Assembly (NCBI RefSeq): GCF_031085175.1
Contig: NZ_JAVHUY010000058.1
Location: forward strand, 1 to 64,000
DNA: 64,000 nucleotides
Direction: 5' to 3'
DNA from: Phytohabitans maris
Lineage (GTDB): Bacteria; Actinomycetota; Actinomycetes; Mycobacteriales; Micromonosporaceae
The notes under the pieces were generated by a model. That model saw only the letters and a program-made list of their open reading frames with translations, was not told the origin of the DNA and searched no databases. A program made the position numbers and the translations under genes. This document shows, in pieces, positions 15,422-23,629 of this stretch; the stretch's first letter is position 1, and the number at the start of each line of letters is the position of its first letter.

Positions 15422-17644
15422 ATGCCAGCAGGCGGAGGGACAACTGCCATCGACGCGAATCCTCGCGAGGACAGCGGTAGCGTCAGCGGCCGCACCGGCG
15501 CGTCGGCGAAGAGTTCGTCGTCGGCCCAGGTCGACCTGTCCGGTTTCCAGGCGCTCCGGTCGGTGCTGCGGATCCGGGCGTTCCGCCGGCTCTGGATGGT
15601 CACCGGTGTGGCCTCGCTCGGCGACTGGCTGGGCCTGCTCGCCACCGCCACCTTCGCGTCCGCGCAGGTCAGCGGCGACGCCGCCAAGGGTCTCGCCTTC
15701 GGCTCGGTCATCGCCGTGCGCCTGCTGCCCGCCCTCGTGCTCGGTCCGGTCGCCGGAGTCATGGCCGACCGGTTCGACCGGCGATACACGATGGTCATCT
15801 GTGACCTGCTGCGCTTCGTGTTGTTCGCGTCGATCCCGATCGTCGCCCTCTTCTCGGAAAACGCGGGCATCACGGTCGGCTGGGCGGCCATCGCCACGTT
15901 CCTGATCGAGACGATCACGCTGCTGTGGATCCCGGCCAAGGAGGCGGCGGTCCCCAACCTGATCCCCCGTTCCCGGCTCGAGACCGCCAACCAGCTCACG
16001 CTCATCACCACGTACGGGATCACACCCGTCCTCGCCGGCCTCGGCATCGCCGCGCTCGACCGGATCCTGCGCACCGGCAACACCACGCCACCCGAGTGGG
16101 CCGAGGCGTCCAACCTGGCGCTCTACTTCAACGCGCTCTCCCGCCTCGCGATGGCCCTCGTCGTGTACTTCGGCATCAAGGAGATCAGCGGCCGCGCCCA
16201 CGACGCCAAGCGGGCCGGGCAGAGCATGCTGCGCCAGTTCCTCGAAGGCTGGAAGTACGTGGGGCGGACCCCACTCGTGCGCGGGCTGGTCCTCGGCATC
16301 CTCGGCGCGTTCGCCGGCGGCGGCATCGTCATCGGCACCGCGCAGTTCTTCGCCCGCTCGCTCAACGCCGGCGACGCCGCCTTCTACCTGCTCTTCGGCA
16401 CGCTCTTCGTGGGGCTGGGGGTCGGTATCGGGCTGGGTCCGGCGGTGGTGCGCGACCTGTCCCGGCGGCGCTGGTTCGGCATGAGCATCGTGCTGGCCGG
16501 CGCCTCGGTGCTGTTCCTCGCGGTGGCCATCCACCTCAGCATGGCCGTGCTCGGCGCGCTGCTCGTCGGCTGCGGGGCCGGGATGGCGTTCCTCTCCGGC
16601 GTGACGCTGCTCGGCGGCGAGGTGGGCGACGACGTGCGCGGGCGGGTCTTCGCGTTCGTGCAGACGGCCGTGCGGGTCGTACTGATGCTCGCCATCGCGC
16701 TCTCGTCGAGCCTGGTCGGCCTCGGCGGTTCCTGGCAGGTCAGCGGCATCTCGGTCTCCTCCACCCGGCTGCTGCTGCTGGCGGCGGGGGTGGCCAGCAT
16801 CTTCACCGGCATCAGCGCGTTCCGCCAGATGGACGACAAGCCGGGCGTACCGGTGCTGCCCGACCTCTGGGGCTCGATCCGCGGCCGCCCGCTCTCGGCC
16901 GGGGAAAAGCCGGTCGGGCGGGGCACCTTCGTGGTCTTCGAGGGCGGCGAGGGTGCCGGCAAGTCCACCCAGGTCGGGGCGCTCGCCGACGCCATCCGGG
17001 CAAAGCACCGCGAGGTCGTGGTGACCCGCGAGCCGGGCGCGACCGAGGTGGGGCAGCGCATCCGCAGCCTCGTGCTCGGCAAGCAGTCCGACCTCTCGCC
17101 CCGGGCCGAGGCCCTGCTCTACGCGGCCGACCGGGCCGACCACGTGGCCACCGTCGTACGGCCGGCGCTCTCCCGGGGCGCGGTGGTGATCAGCGACCGG
17201 TACGTCGACTCGTCCCTCGCGTACCAGGGCGCCGGCCGCACCCTCCCGGTCGACGAGGTCTCCTGGCTCTCCTCCTGGGCCACCGGCGGGCTCCGCCCCG
17301 ACCTGGTGGTGCTGCTCGACGTGCCGCCCGAGGTGGGGCTGGGCCGGGCGGCCCGGCGGGGCGCCGCCGACCGGCTGGAGAGCGAGTCGGTGGCGTTCCA
17401 CGAGCGCGTGCGGTACGCGTTCCTCGATCTCGCCGCCGCCGACCCCAAGCGCTACCTGGTCCTCGACGCGACCCGCTCGGCCGAGGAGATCACCGCCGCG
17501 GTGCTGGAGCGGGTGGCCGGGCTCTTCCCGGAGGAGCGCCCGCCGGACCACGAGGTCGCCGAGGCGCTCAACACGCTCGCCGAGAGCGAGCCGCCAGCCG
17601 GCCCGGAGGTGCCGCGCGAGCGCGCCGACCAGGAGGCGCGATGA
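15422..17644 (+). CDS. tmk: MFS transporter-thymidylate kinase fusion protein
   Basis: A 740-aa two-domain protein. Residues about 40-465 are an MFS module with roughly 12 membrane helices and the loop motif GVMADRFDRRYT. A linker leads to a complete dTMP kinase at about 500-705: P-loop FEGGEGAGKST, the TREPGATEVGQ motif and ISDRYVDSSLAYQGAGR. The kinase makes dTDP for DNA synthesis. Similar long Tmk proteins occur in other actinomycetes, so the fusion is not a sequencing artefact. The membrane half might tether the kinase or carry a nucleoside-related substrate; neither is shown. The stop overlaps the holB ATG. Confidence 0.92.
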   Translation: MPAGGGTTAIDANPREDSGSVSGRTGASAKSSSSAQVDLSGFQALRSVLRIRAFRRLWMVTGVASLGDWLGLLATATFASAQVSGDAAKGLAFGSVIAVRLLPALVLGPVAGVMADRFDRRYTMVICDLLRFVLFASIPIVALFSENAGITVGWAAIATFLIETITLLWIPAKEAAVPNLIPRSRLETANQLTLITTYGITPVLAGLGIAALDRILRTGNTTPPEWAEASNLALYFNALSRLAMALVVYFGIKEISGRAHDAKRAGQSMLRQFLEGWKYVGRTPLVRGLVLGILGAFAGGGIVIGTAQFFARSLNAGDAAFYLLFGTLFVGLGVGIGLGPAVVRDLSRRRWFGMSIVLAGASVLFLAVAIHLSMAVLGALLVGCGAGMAFLSGVTLLGGEVGDDVRGRVFAFVQTAVRVVLMLAIALSSSLVGLGGSWQVSGISVSSTRLLLLAAGVASIFTGISAFRQMDDKPGVPVLPDLWGSIRGRPLSAGEKPVGRGTFVVFEGGEGAGKSTQVGALADAIRAKHREVVVTREPGATEVGQRIRSLVLGKQSDLSPRAEALLYAADRADHVATVVRPALSRGAVVISDRYVDSSLAYQGAGRTLPVDEVSWLSSWATGGLRPDLVVLLDVPPEVGLGRAARRGAADRLESESVAFHERVRYAFLDLAAADPKRYLVLDATRSAEEITAAVLERVAGLFPEERPPDHEVAEALNTLAESEPPAGPEVPRERADQEAR

Positions 17645-18825
17645 GCGACGTCTTCGCGGATCTGGTCGGCCAGGACGAGGCGGTCGAGACGCTGCGCCGC
17701 GCGGCGGAGGCCGGTGCCGCAGTCCTCGGTGGAGGATCCGGCGGCGGGATGACGCACGCCTGGATCTTCACCGGCCCACCCGGGTCGGGGCGCTCGGTGG
17801 CCGCGCGCGCGTTCGCGGCCGCCCTCCAGTGCCGGTACGGCACGGGCTGCGGCGAGTGCCCCGGCTGCCACACCACGCTCACCGGCACCCACGCGGACGT
17901 GCGGTTCGTGGTGCCGGAAGGGCTCTCGATCGGGGTCAGCGAGATGCGCGCGCTGGTGCTGCGCGCGGCGAGCGCCCCGTCCGGCGGCCGGTGGCAGGTG
18001 CTCGTGATCGAAGACGCCGACCGGCTCACCGAGGCCGCCGGCAACGCGCTGCTCAAGGCGATCGAGGAGCCGCCGCCCCGCACGGTCTTCCTGCTCTGTA
18101 CGCCCTCGACCCACCCCGACGACATCTCGGTGACGATCCGGTCGCGCTGCCGCGTCGTACCCCTGCGGCAGCCCCCGGCCAGCGCGGTAGCGACGGTGCT
18201 GGCCGCACGCGACGGGATCGCCGAGGACGTGGCCCACTGGGCCGCGGCGGCCGCGCAGGGGCACGTGGGGCGGGCCAAGCGCCTGGCCCGCGACCCGGAG
18301 GCGCGCAAGCGGCGGGAGGCGGTGCTGGCCGTGCCGCGGCGGTTGACCGGCGTCGGCGCCTGCTTCGACGCGGCGTCCGCGCTGATCGAGGCGGCCGAGG
18401 CGGAGGCTGAGGCGGCGGTCGCCGAGACCGACGCGGCCGAGCGGAGCGCGCTGGAGACCGCGCTCGGCGCCGGCGGCACCGGGCGGGGCGCGGCCGGGGC
18501 GATCCGGGGCGCGGCCGGCCAGCTCAAAGACCTCGAACGCCGCCAGAAGTCGCGGGCCACCCGGGCCCAGCGCGACGCGCTCGACCGCGCGCTGGTCGAC
18601 CTGGCCGGCTTCTACCGCGACGTGCTCACGGTCAAGCTGGGCGCGCCGGTCTCGCCCGTACACACCGACACCGCGCCGCTCGCCTCGGCCGCCGCCGAGC
18701 GCTGGACCGCGGAGAGCACGCTGCGGCGGCTGGAGGCGATCCTCGCCTGCCGGGACGCGATCGAGGCGAACGTCAAGCCGCGGATCGCCGTCGAAGCGAT
18801 GATGCTGTCCCTCTGGCGCGGCTGA
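17641..18825 (+). CDS. holB: DNA polymerase III subunit delta'
   Basis: A 394-aa clamp-loader subunit. It opens with FADLVGQDEAVETLRRA, has a P-loop-like GPPGSGRSVAARA in which Arg replaces the Walker Lys, and keeps the zinc-binding cysteines CGECPGCHTTLTGTH. Later motifs include VLVIEDADRLTEAAGNALLKAIEEPPP and the SRC arginine-finger motif in IRSRCRVV. The loss of the Walker Lys is usual for delta', which does not hydrolyse ATP. The ATG overlaps the tmk stop codon, reproducing the tmk-holB coupling seen in many bacteria. Confidence 0.93.
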   Translation: MSDVFADLVGQDEAVETLRRAAEAGAAVLGGGSGGGMTHAWIFTGPPGSGRSVAARAFAAALQCRYGTGCGECPGCHTTLTGTHADVRFVVPEGLSIGVSEMRALVLRAASAPSGGRWQVLVIEDADRLTEAAGNALLKAIEEPPPRTVFLLCTPSTHPDDISVTIRSRCRVVPLRQPPASAVATVLAARDGIAEDVAHWAAAAAQGHVGRAKRLARDPEARKRREAVLAVPRRLTGVGACFDAASALIEAAEAEAEAAVAETDAAERSALETALGAGGTGRGAAGAIRGAAGQLKDLERRQKSRATRAQRDALDRALVDLAGFYRDVLTVKLGAPVSPVHTDTAPLASAAAERWTAESTLRRLEAILACRDAIEANVKPRIAVEAMMLSLWRG

Positions 18826-18878
18826 CCGCGCGCTACGTACCCGCCCGCGAACGGGGGGTCACCGCCGCTCTCCCCACG

Positions 18879-18938
18879 GCTGTGATCGAAGCTCCCCTCA
18901 AGTCGCTAGAACGACTTGAGGGGAGCCTCGATCACAGC
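18879..18938. repeat. long palindromic repeat, copy R1
   Basis: A 60-bp element, 53 bases after the holB stop. The 27-base arms pair with a single mismatch (arm begins GCTGTGATCGAAGCTCC) around loop CTAGAA (18906-18911). Three more copies exist at 27782-27839, 55251-55305 and 59537-59592. It would form a very stable RNA hairpin, so it may end the tmk-holB transcript. Confidence 0.85.
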
Positions 18939-19142
18939 CCATCACCCCGACTCCAGATGCGATAAAAAATGTGAGAGTGTCGCACAGAACTGTGTTGACA
19001 CCTCCGATCTAGGGCTGGTCGCGCCAGATCGATACGCGGGCAACGCGTTGATAAATAGCGCGTTCACGGGGCAGCGGATCGCCGCATCTGGCCGGTACGG
19101 TCTGAGGTCGGGTTGCCACGTCGCGTGAAAGGGCCTGCTTAT
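18939..19142. other. intergenic region before the WXG-like trio
   Basis: About 200 bases without a gene. TTGACA at 18995-19000 could be a -35 element for the downstream genes, but no good -10 lies at the right distance. Just upstream, GTGTCGCACA-GAAC-TGTGTTGACAC (18978-19002) is an imperfect palindrome overlapping that TTGACA and could be an operator. Confidence 0.35.
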
Positions 19143-19469
19143 ATGGGGCGTGAGATCGACGAGGGCTGGATCGAAGAGGCCGTCGAGCGCTATCGCCGTA
19201 TTGAAGCGCTTCAAGCTGAGTTCGACGAGGCCGCCCGCGGTTTGAAGGTGACCGTCCATTCGCCCGACGGGCTGGTCGAGCTCGTCGTGACGGCCACCGG
19301 CGCGATCACCGACGTGCGCATCACCGGCGCGCTCGGCGGCCGCAGCGGCGCGGAGCTGTCCCAGTCGGTCCAGGCCGCGGTCACCGCCGCCGCCGATGCC
19401 GCCCGGTGGGCCCGGGAAAAGCTGCACGCCGAGATGTTCGCCGGCTACCAGCCGCTGCGGGAGGTCTGA
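19143..19469 (+). CDS. YbaB/EbfC-like small protein
   Basis: A 108-aa protein from ATG 19143 (AAGGG about 12 bases upstream). The order is an N-terminal helix (EEAVERYRRIEALQAEFDEAARGL), a beta region (KVTVHSPDGLVELVVTATGAITDVRI), then a helical tail (ELSQSVQAAVTAAADAARWAREKL). This is the pattern of YbaB/EbfC proteins, which form dimers and in some species bind the nucleoid. In actinomycetes such proteins are also often encoded beside type VII secretion substrates, as here: the next two genes encode WXG-like proteins and follow with 1-base spacing and 1-base overlap. Confidence 0.75.
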   Translation: MGREIDEGWIEEAVERYRRIEALQAEFDEAARGLKVTVHSPDGLVELVVTATGAITDVRITGALGGRSGAELSQSVQAAVTAAADAARWAREKLHAEMFAGYQPLREV

Positions 19470-19470
19470 G

Positions 19471-19773
19471 ATGGACACTCTGCGCGACCTCGCGACCCGC
19501 TTCGACGAGGCGGCCACCGCGCTCACCGCCGCCGGCCGGCGCCTGACCCACCTCGAGCCGCCGGCCTCCTCGTTCGGCGCCGGCGCTCCGGGGCGCCTCG
19601 GCGAGGTGGGGCGCGCGCTGCACCGCCAGTGGCTCGACGGGTTCGGTGCGCGTGGCCGCGAGGCGGCCGCCGCCAGTGCCCGCCTCGCCGACGTGGCCGG
19701 CGCGCTGCGCGCCACCGCCGCCGACTACTCCGATGTGGACGACACCGCCCGTGGCCGCGTCGGGGAGGTTTGA
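19471..19773 (+). CDS. WXG100/EspC-like type VII secretion-associated protein
   Basis: A 100-aa, mostly helical protein in two helical halves around a loop with Pro and Gly (LEPPASSFGAGAPGRLGE). The ending ALRATAADYSDVDDTARGRV resembles the C-terminus of DUF2580/EspC-like proteins, which are exported by type VII systems. ATG 19471 lies one base after the previous stop. No secretion ATPase (EccC) is in the window, so secretion is inferred from the family only. The three-gene cluster is most probably one operon. Confidence 0.68.
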   Translation: MDTLRDLATRFDEAATALTAAGRRLTHLEPPASSFGAGAPGRLGEVGRALHRQWLDGFGARGREAAAASARLADVAGALRATAADYSDVDDTARGRVGEV

Positions 19774-20411
19774 TGGACGCGCTCGACCAGCTCGCCGGCT
19801 CGGCCACCGCGCTGCTCGACCGCGTCGACAGCACGCTCGCCGCGGGCGGCGCCCCCGGCACTCACCCCATCTGGCCACTCCTGCGCCGCCTCGGCGCCCT
19901 TCCGGGCGCCGCGACCAGCACCATCGCCGGGCTCCGTCCCGCGCCGCTGGCCGCCGCCGGGCCGCCGTTGCACGGTCTCATCCAGGTGTACGAGGAGCGG
20001 GGCGAGACGATCGCGGACTCCGGCTCCTGGGAGGGGGCGGGTGCGGAGGTCTTCGGGGCACACCGCGCGGCCCTCTCCGCCCACCTCTCGGCGATGGCCG
20101 GCAAGCTCGGCGCGACCGAGGGCTATTCGGCGGCCGTGGCCGAGTGGATCGAGCAGAGCCGCGCCGGGCTGGCCCGCGAGCTGGCCGCGGTGCTCGGCTC
20201 GCGCGAGGCGGTCACCGTCACCGTAGAGCCGCTCGGGGTGCCCGCCACCCTGGCCGCGGCCGACATCGGGGCCCGCGTCCTGGGCGCCGTCGACGAGGCG
20301 TACGAGCGGGCCGAGGCGCTCCTGCACCGCTGGGCGGCCGACCTGGCCGAGCTGCCCTACTGGCCGCCAGACACCGGGCCGGTGGCGTTCGGGCCCACCA
20401 CCCGGGCCTGA
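19773..20411 (+). CDS. WXG-motif helical protein, type VII-associated
   Basis: A 212-aa protein whose ATG overlaps the previous stop by one base. The middle segment DSGSWEGAGAEVFGAHRAAL contains a W-x-G motif flanked by amphipathic helices, as in WXG100 proteins. A second helical half follows (ARELAAVLGSREAVTVTVEP, then AADIGARVLGAVDEAYERAEALLHRWAADL). The protein is longer than a simple WXG100 and shows no toxin domain. With the two genes before it, it forms a cassette between holB and ricT. Its function is unknown. Confidence 0.65.
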   Translation: MDALDQLAGSATALLDRVDSTLAAGGAPGTHPIWPLLRRLGALPGAATSTIAGLRPAPLAAAGPPLHGLIQVYEERGETIADSGSWEGAGAEVFGAHRAALSAHLSAMAGKLGATEGYSAAVAEWIEQSRAGLARELAAVLGSREAVTVTVEPLGVPATLAAADIGARVLGAVDEAYERAEALLHRWAADLAELPYWPPDTGPVAFGPTTRA

Positions 20412-20873
20412 GCCACCATCCACCTTCGCCAATGGCAACGGCGTCGCGCTCTGAAGCGGTCGGTCTCATTCCCACCGCTCCGGCTGCGACGCCGTGGCCC
20501 TTTCCTGCACCCCCCGCAGGTCTTTGGACATTCCACTCAACGCTGATGTCCGACGTTTGTCGTGGCCGCTGTCCAGGAATCATCCGTAAGTGCCACCGCG
20601 AATGGGACGAACCGTGGTGCCGCGGCGCCGACCGTCCAGCCGGACCGGGTGCGGGCTACCCGCTGCGGCGTGGTCACCGGGCTGCCCCCCGCGTGCAGCC
20701 CGGTGACCGTACGGTCCGCGGTGCGGCCGGTATCCGCACGCGTACGCGAGAACCCAACGACGGGTCTCCGGGCTCGGTTGCGGCGCGGCGACCGGTCCCG
20801 TTCGTACGGACAAGGCGGATCGCCCGAATAGCTACCCTTCAGCGGATGCTGGATCCCACCGTAGGGTGGGGCC
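20412..20873. other. 462-bp intergenic region with one strong hairpin
   Basis: No convincing gene: the ORFs in this stretch have shadow-like composition. A perfect 14-bp stem, GGTCACCGGGCTGC (20672-20685) with GCAGCCCGGTGACC (20695-20708), is the only clear structure and may terminate the upstream trio. The ricT promoter must lie in the last 150 bases; none was identified with confidence. Confidence 0.5.
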
Positions 20874-21716
20874 ATGGGGATGCTCTGCGCGGTGAGCTTC
20901 AACCGGTACGGCCGGCTCTACTACCTCGACCCGGGCGAGCACCGGCCCCAGGTCGGCGACCGGGTGCTGGTGCCCACCGACGACGGCACCGAGGTCGCCG
21001 AGTGCGTGTGGGCGCCGCAGTGGGTCAGCGAAGACACCGACGGCTTCCCCAAGCTGGCCGGCATGGCCACCGAGCGCGACCTGCGGCGCGACGAGACCCA
21101 GCGCAAGCGCAAGGCCGAGGCGAAGGTGGCCGCCAAGCGCCTCATCCGCGAGCACGACCTGCCGATGAAGGTGGTGGCCGTCGACCACGTGCAGGAGTCC
21201 GGCGGCGGGACCAACGGCGCGCGCACCACGATCTACTTCACCGCCCCGCACCGCGTCGACTTCCGCTCGCTGGTCCGCGACCTCGGCGCCACGCTGCGCT
21301 GCCGGGTCGAGCTGCGCCAGCTCTCCGCCCGCGACTCCGCCCGCGTGCAGGGCGGCATCGGCTCGTGCGGCCGCGACCTGTGCTGCGCCACGTTCCTGAC
21401 CGACTTCGAGCCGGTCACCATCCGGATGGCCAAGGACCAGGACCTGCCCCTCAACCCGCTGCGCATCTCCGGCGCCTGCGGGCGGCTGATGTGCTGCCTC
21501 AAGTACGAGCACCCGCTGTACCAGAAGTTTCAGTCGTCGGCGCCGGCCGTGGGGAGCCGCGTGTCCACACCGGAGGGTGACGGCCGCGTGGTCGGGCACA
21601 GCGTGCCCCGTGACTCGGTCGTGGTGCGCATGGACGCGGACGGCTCCCGCTGCATGTGCAGCCGCGCCTCGGTCTGCGGCCCCCGCAAGGCCCACGACGA
21701 GGCGTACGGAAACTGA
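20874..21716 (+). CDS. ricT: PSP1 domain protein, RicT/YaaT family
   Basis: A 280-aa PSP1-domain protein. It opens with MLCAVSFNRYGRLYYLDPG and ends in the cysteine-rich signature GIGSCGRDLCC, GACGRLMCCLKYEHP and CMCSRASVCGP, which in Bacillus RicT binds iron-sulfur clusters within the RicAFT complex affecting RNA maturation. In Firmicutes yaaT follows holB; here it follows holB after the WXG-like trio, so the neighbourhood is conserved. It is also called a cell-fate or stage 0 sporulation regulator. Whether RicA and RicF partners exist in this organism is not visible. Confidence 0.9.
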   Translation: MGMLCAVSFNRYGRLYYLDPGEHRPQVGDRVLVPTDDGTEVAECVWAPQWVSEDTDGFPKLAGMATERDLRRDETQRKRKAEAKVAAKRLIREHDLPMKVVAVDHVQESGGGTNGARTTIYFTAPHRVDFRSLVRDLGATLRCRVELRQLSARDSARVQGGIGSCGRDLCCATFLTDFEPVTIRMAKDQDLPLNPLRISGACGRLMCCLKYEHPLYQKFQSSAPAVGSRVSTPEGDGRVVGHSVPRDSVVVRMDADGSRCMCSRASVCGPRKAHDEAYGN

Positions 21717-21717
21717 A

Positions 21718-21745
21718 GGGCCCGGGTCGATGACCCGGGCCCTTT
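21718..21745 (+). terminator. terminator after ricT
   Basis: A stem of 11 bp, GGGCCCGGGTC (21718-21728) with GACCCGGGCCC (21732-21742), loop of 3, then TTT. It starts right after the ricT stop codon and ends a few bases before the tRNA gene on the other strand. Confidence 0.9.
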
Positions 21746-21749
21746 CACG

Positions 21750-21822
21750 AGCCGCCTGACGGAATCGAACCGTCGACCTATTCATTACGAGTGAATCGCT
21801 CTGCCGACTGAGCTAAGGCGGC
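21750..21822 (-). tRNA. tRNA-Thr (anticodon CGT)
   Basis: Read on the minus strand, the sequence folds as a complete cloverleaf. The acceptor stem is GCCGCCT/AGGCGGC, the D arm begins TAGCTCAGTCGG, the anticodon stem is ATTCA/TGAAT around loop CTCGTAA (anticodon CGT, reading ACG), and the T arm contains GGTTCGATTCC. The CCA end is not encoded. No integrated element is seen beside it. Confidence 0.95.
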
Positions 21823-21928
21823 AACGGTGGTCAAGTGTACGGCACGCTGCCCGCCGGGTCGCATGGGTTCCCTCCATCGGCTACCTGGGGGCAGCGCATC
21901 GACACTTGCCGCGACTAGGCTGCCAGCG

Positions 21929-23629
21929 GTGAGCGAAGCCCCGCACACGGCGCCCCCGCGCCCGCGCACCCTCGACCCGCTTGAGCTCGGCTTCACCCCG
22001 CGCAAGCGGGTGCCCTGGCTGGCGCCGTTGCTCCTGCTCAGCACCGGCCTCCGCACCCTGCTGGCCATCCTCTTCGGTGCCTACCTCGACAAGCGCGAGC
22101 TGCAAAACGCGCTGCCCGGCCGGATCTACCGCCAGCCCGGCACCGGCGGTGAGCTGTGGCTGGACTACGTGGCGGACCTCGGCGACGGCTTCGACGCGAC
22201 GTACTCGGTGGCGTATCTGCTGGCGCAGCCGGAGCTCGACCTCGACGGGCGGCGACTGCCCCGCGGCCAGGTCCTGGTCATGGGTGGCGACCAGGTCTAT
22301 CCCACCGCGAGCGGCTCGGCCTACGAAGACCGCTGCAAGGGGCCCTACCAGGCCGCGCTCCCCGGGCCGCCGGCCGAGGGCCCGCGCCCCACGCTCTTTG
22401 CGATCGCCGGCAACCACGACTGGTACGACGGGCTGACCGCGTTCCTGCGGCTCTTCGCGCGGCGCAAGGACGGCGAGATCGGCGGGTGGCGCACCGAGCA
22501 AAACCGGTCGTACTTCGCCACCGAGCTGCCAGCCGGATGGTGGCTTTTCGGCATCGACGAGCAGTTCGGGGCATACCTGGACGACCCGCAGCTGATCTAC
22601 TTCGAGGAGGCCGCCCGCCACCTGGGGCCGGACGACCAGGTGGTGCTGGTGGTGCCGGCGCCCACCTGGGTGAAGGCCGTGGACGACCCAGGCGCGTACG
22701 ACGCGGTCGACTACTTCATCCGCACCGTGATCGCCCCGACCGGCGCCCGCGTCCCGCTGATCGTCGCGGGTGACCTGCATCACTACGCCCGCTACGTCAA
22801 CGGCGAGCGCCAGCTCCTCACCTGCGGCGGTGGCGGCGCATACCTCTACCCGACCCACAAGCTCCCCGAGCGCATCTCGGTGCCACCGCCCGACACGCTC
22901 GCCCGCCGGGCCAGCCGCAGCCTGCCGTACGACCTGGCCGGCACCTACCCCGAGCCCGAGCGCTCCCGCCGCTTCGGGTGGGGCATATTCGGGCGGCTGC
23001 CGCTGCGCAACCCGGGCTTCGCGGTCATGCTCGGCCTGCTGCACACGCTGCTGATGCTGCCGATGGTCGGCGTGGTGCACCGCAACGGCGCGAGCGAGAC
23101 CCGCATCTTCAGCATCCCGCTCGCCATCATGCTGCTGGTCACGGTCGCCTGCGCGGTGCTCTTCGCCAAACCACCGAGCGCGGGCGGCAAGCGCCAGGTG
23201 CGGCACTGGCTGCTCGGCCTGACCCACGGCCTGGCCCAGGTGGGGCTGGGGGTGCTCGGCACCTGGGCGTGGCTCCAGTTCCCCTTCGTCGACTGGGCAT
23301 GGCCACTGCCCCCGGTCGCCGCCGCAGTGCTCTACGGCCCGATCGTCGGCTACGTGGCCAGCCTGCTCGTGGCGACGTACCTGCTGGTGGCCGGCGCGTT
23401 CGGGGTCAACCTCAACGAGCTCTTCGCCGGCCAGGGCATCGAAGACGCCAAGAGCTTCCTGCGCATGCACATCGCCGCCGACGGCACCCTCACGATCTAC
23501 CCGGTCGCGGTCGACCACGTCTGCCACCACTGGGAAGCCAACCCCGACGGCGCCGCCGGCTCATCGTGGGTCGAGCCCAAAGCCCCCATCCGGGTACGCC
23601 TTGCCGAAGCCCCCGTCGTGATCCGCTAG
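21929..23629 (+). CDS. membrane-anchored metallophosphoesterase
   Basis: About 566 aa from GTG 21929; an in-frame upstream ATG at 21827 would start five bases from the tRNA and is unlikely. A hydrophobic segment comes first (WLAPLLLLSTGLRTLLAILFGAYL). The calcineurin-type phosphoesterase domain has VMGGDQVYP, AIAGNHDWYDG and VAGDLHHYARY, which supply the usual two-metal ligands. The last third has about five further membrane helices. The substrate is unknown. The gene ends overlapping the convergent gene by 4 bp. Confidence 0.85.
   Translation: MSEAPHTAPPRPRTLDPLELGFTPRKRVPWLAPLLLLSTGLRTLLAILFGAYLDKRELQNALPGRIYRQPGTGGELWLDYVADLGDGFDATYSVAYLLAQPELDLDGRRLPRGQVLVMGGDQVYPTASGSAYEDRCKGPYQAALPGPPAEGPRPTLFAIAGNHDWYDGLTAFLRLFARRKDGEIGGWRTEQNRSYFATELPAGWWLFGIDEQFGAYLDDPQLIYFEEAARHLGPDDQVVLVVPAPTWVKAVDDPGAYDAVDYFIRTVIAPTGARVPLIVAGDLHHYARYVNGERQLLTCGGGGAYLYPTHKLPERISVPPPDTLARRASRSLPYDLAGTYPEPERSRRFGWGIFGRLPLRNPGFAVMLGLLHTLLMLPMVGVVHRNGASETRIFSIPLAIMLLVTVACAVLFAKPPSAGGKRQVRHWLLGLTHGLAQVGLGVLGTWAWLQFPFVDWAWPLPPVAAAVLYGPIVGYVASLLVATYLLVAGAFGVNLNELFAGQGIEDAKSFLRMHIAADGTLTIYPVAVDHVCHHWEANPDGAAGSSWVEPKAPIRVRLAEAPVVIR

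Noticed and set aside
20562-20902. short ORFs in the gap before ricT
   Set aside because: Overlapping frames on both strands with low-quality composition and no ribosome site; treated as non-coding.
21750-21822. tRNA-Thr as an integration site
   Set aside because: No integrase, second attachment sequence or foreign DNA is seen on either side.
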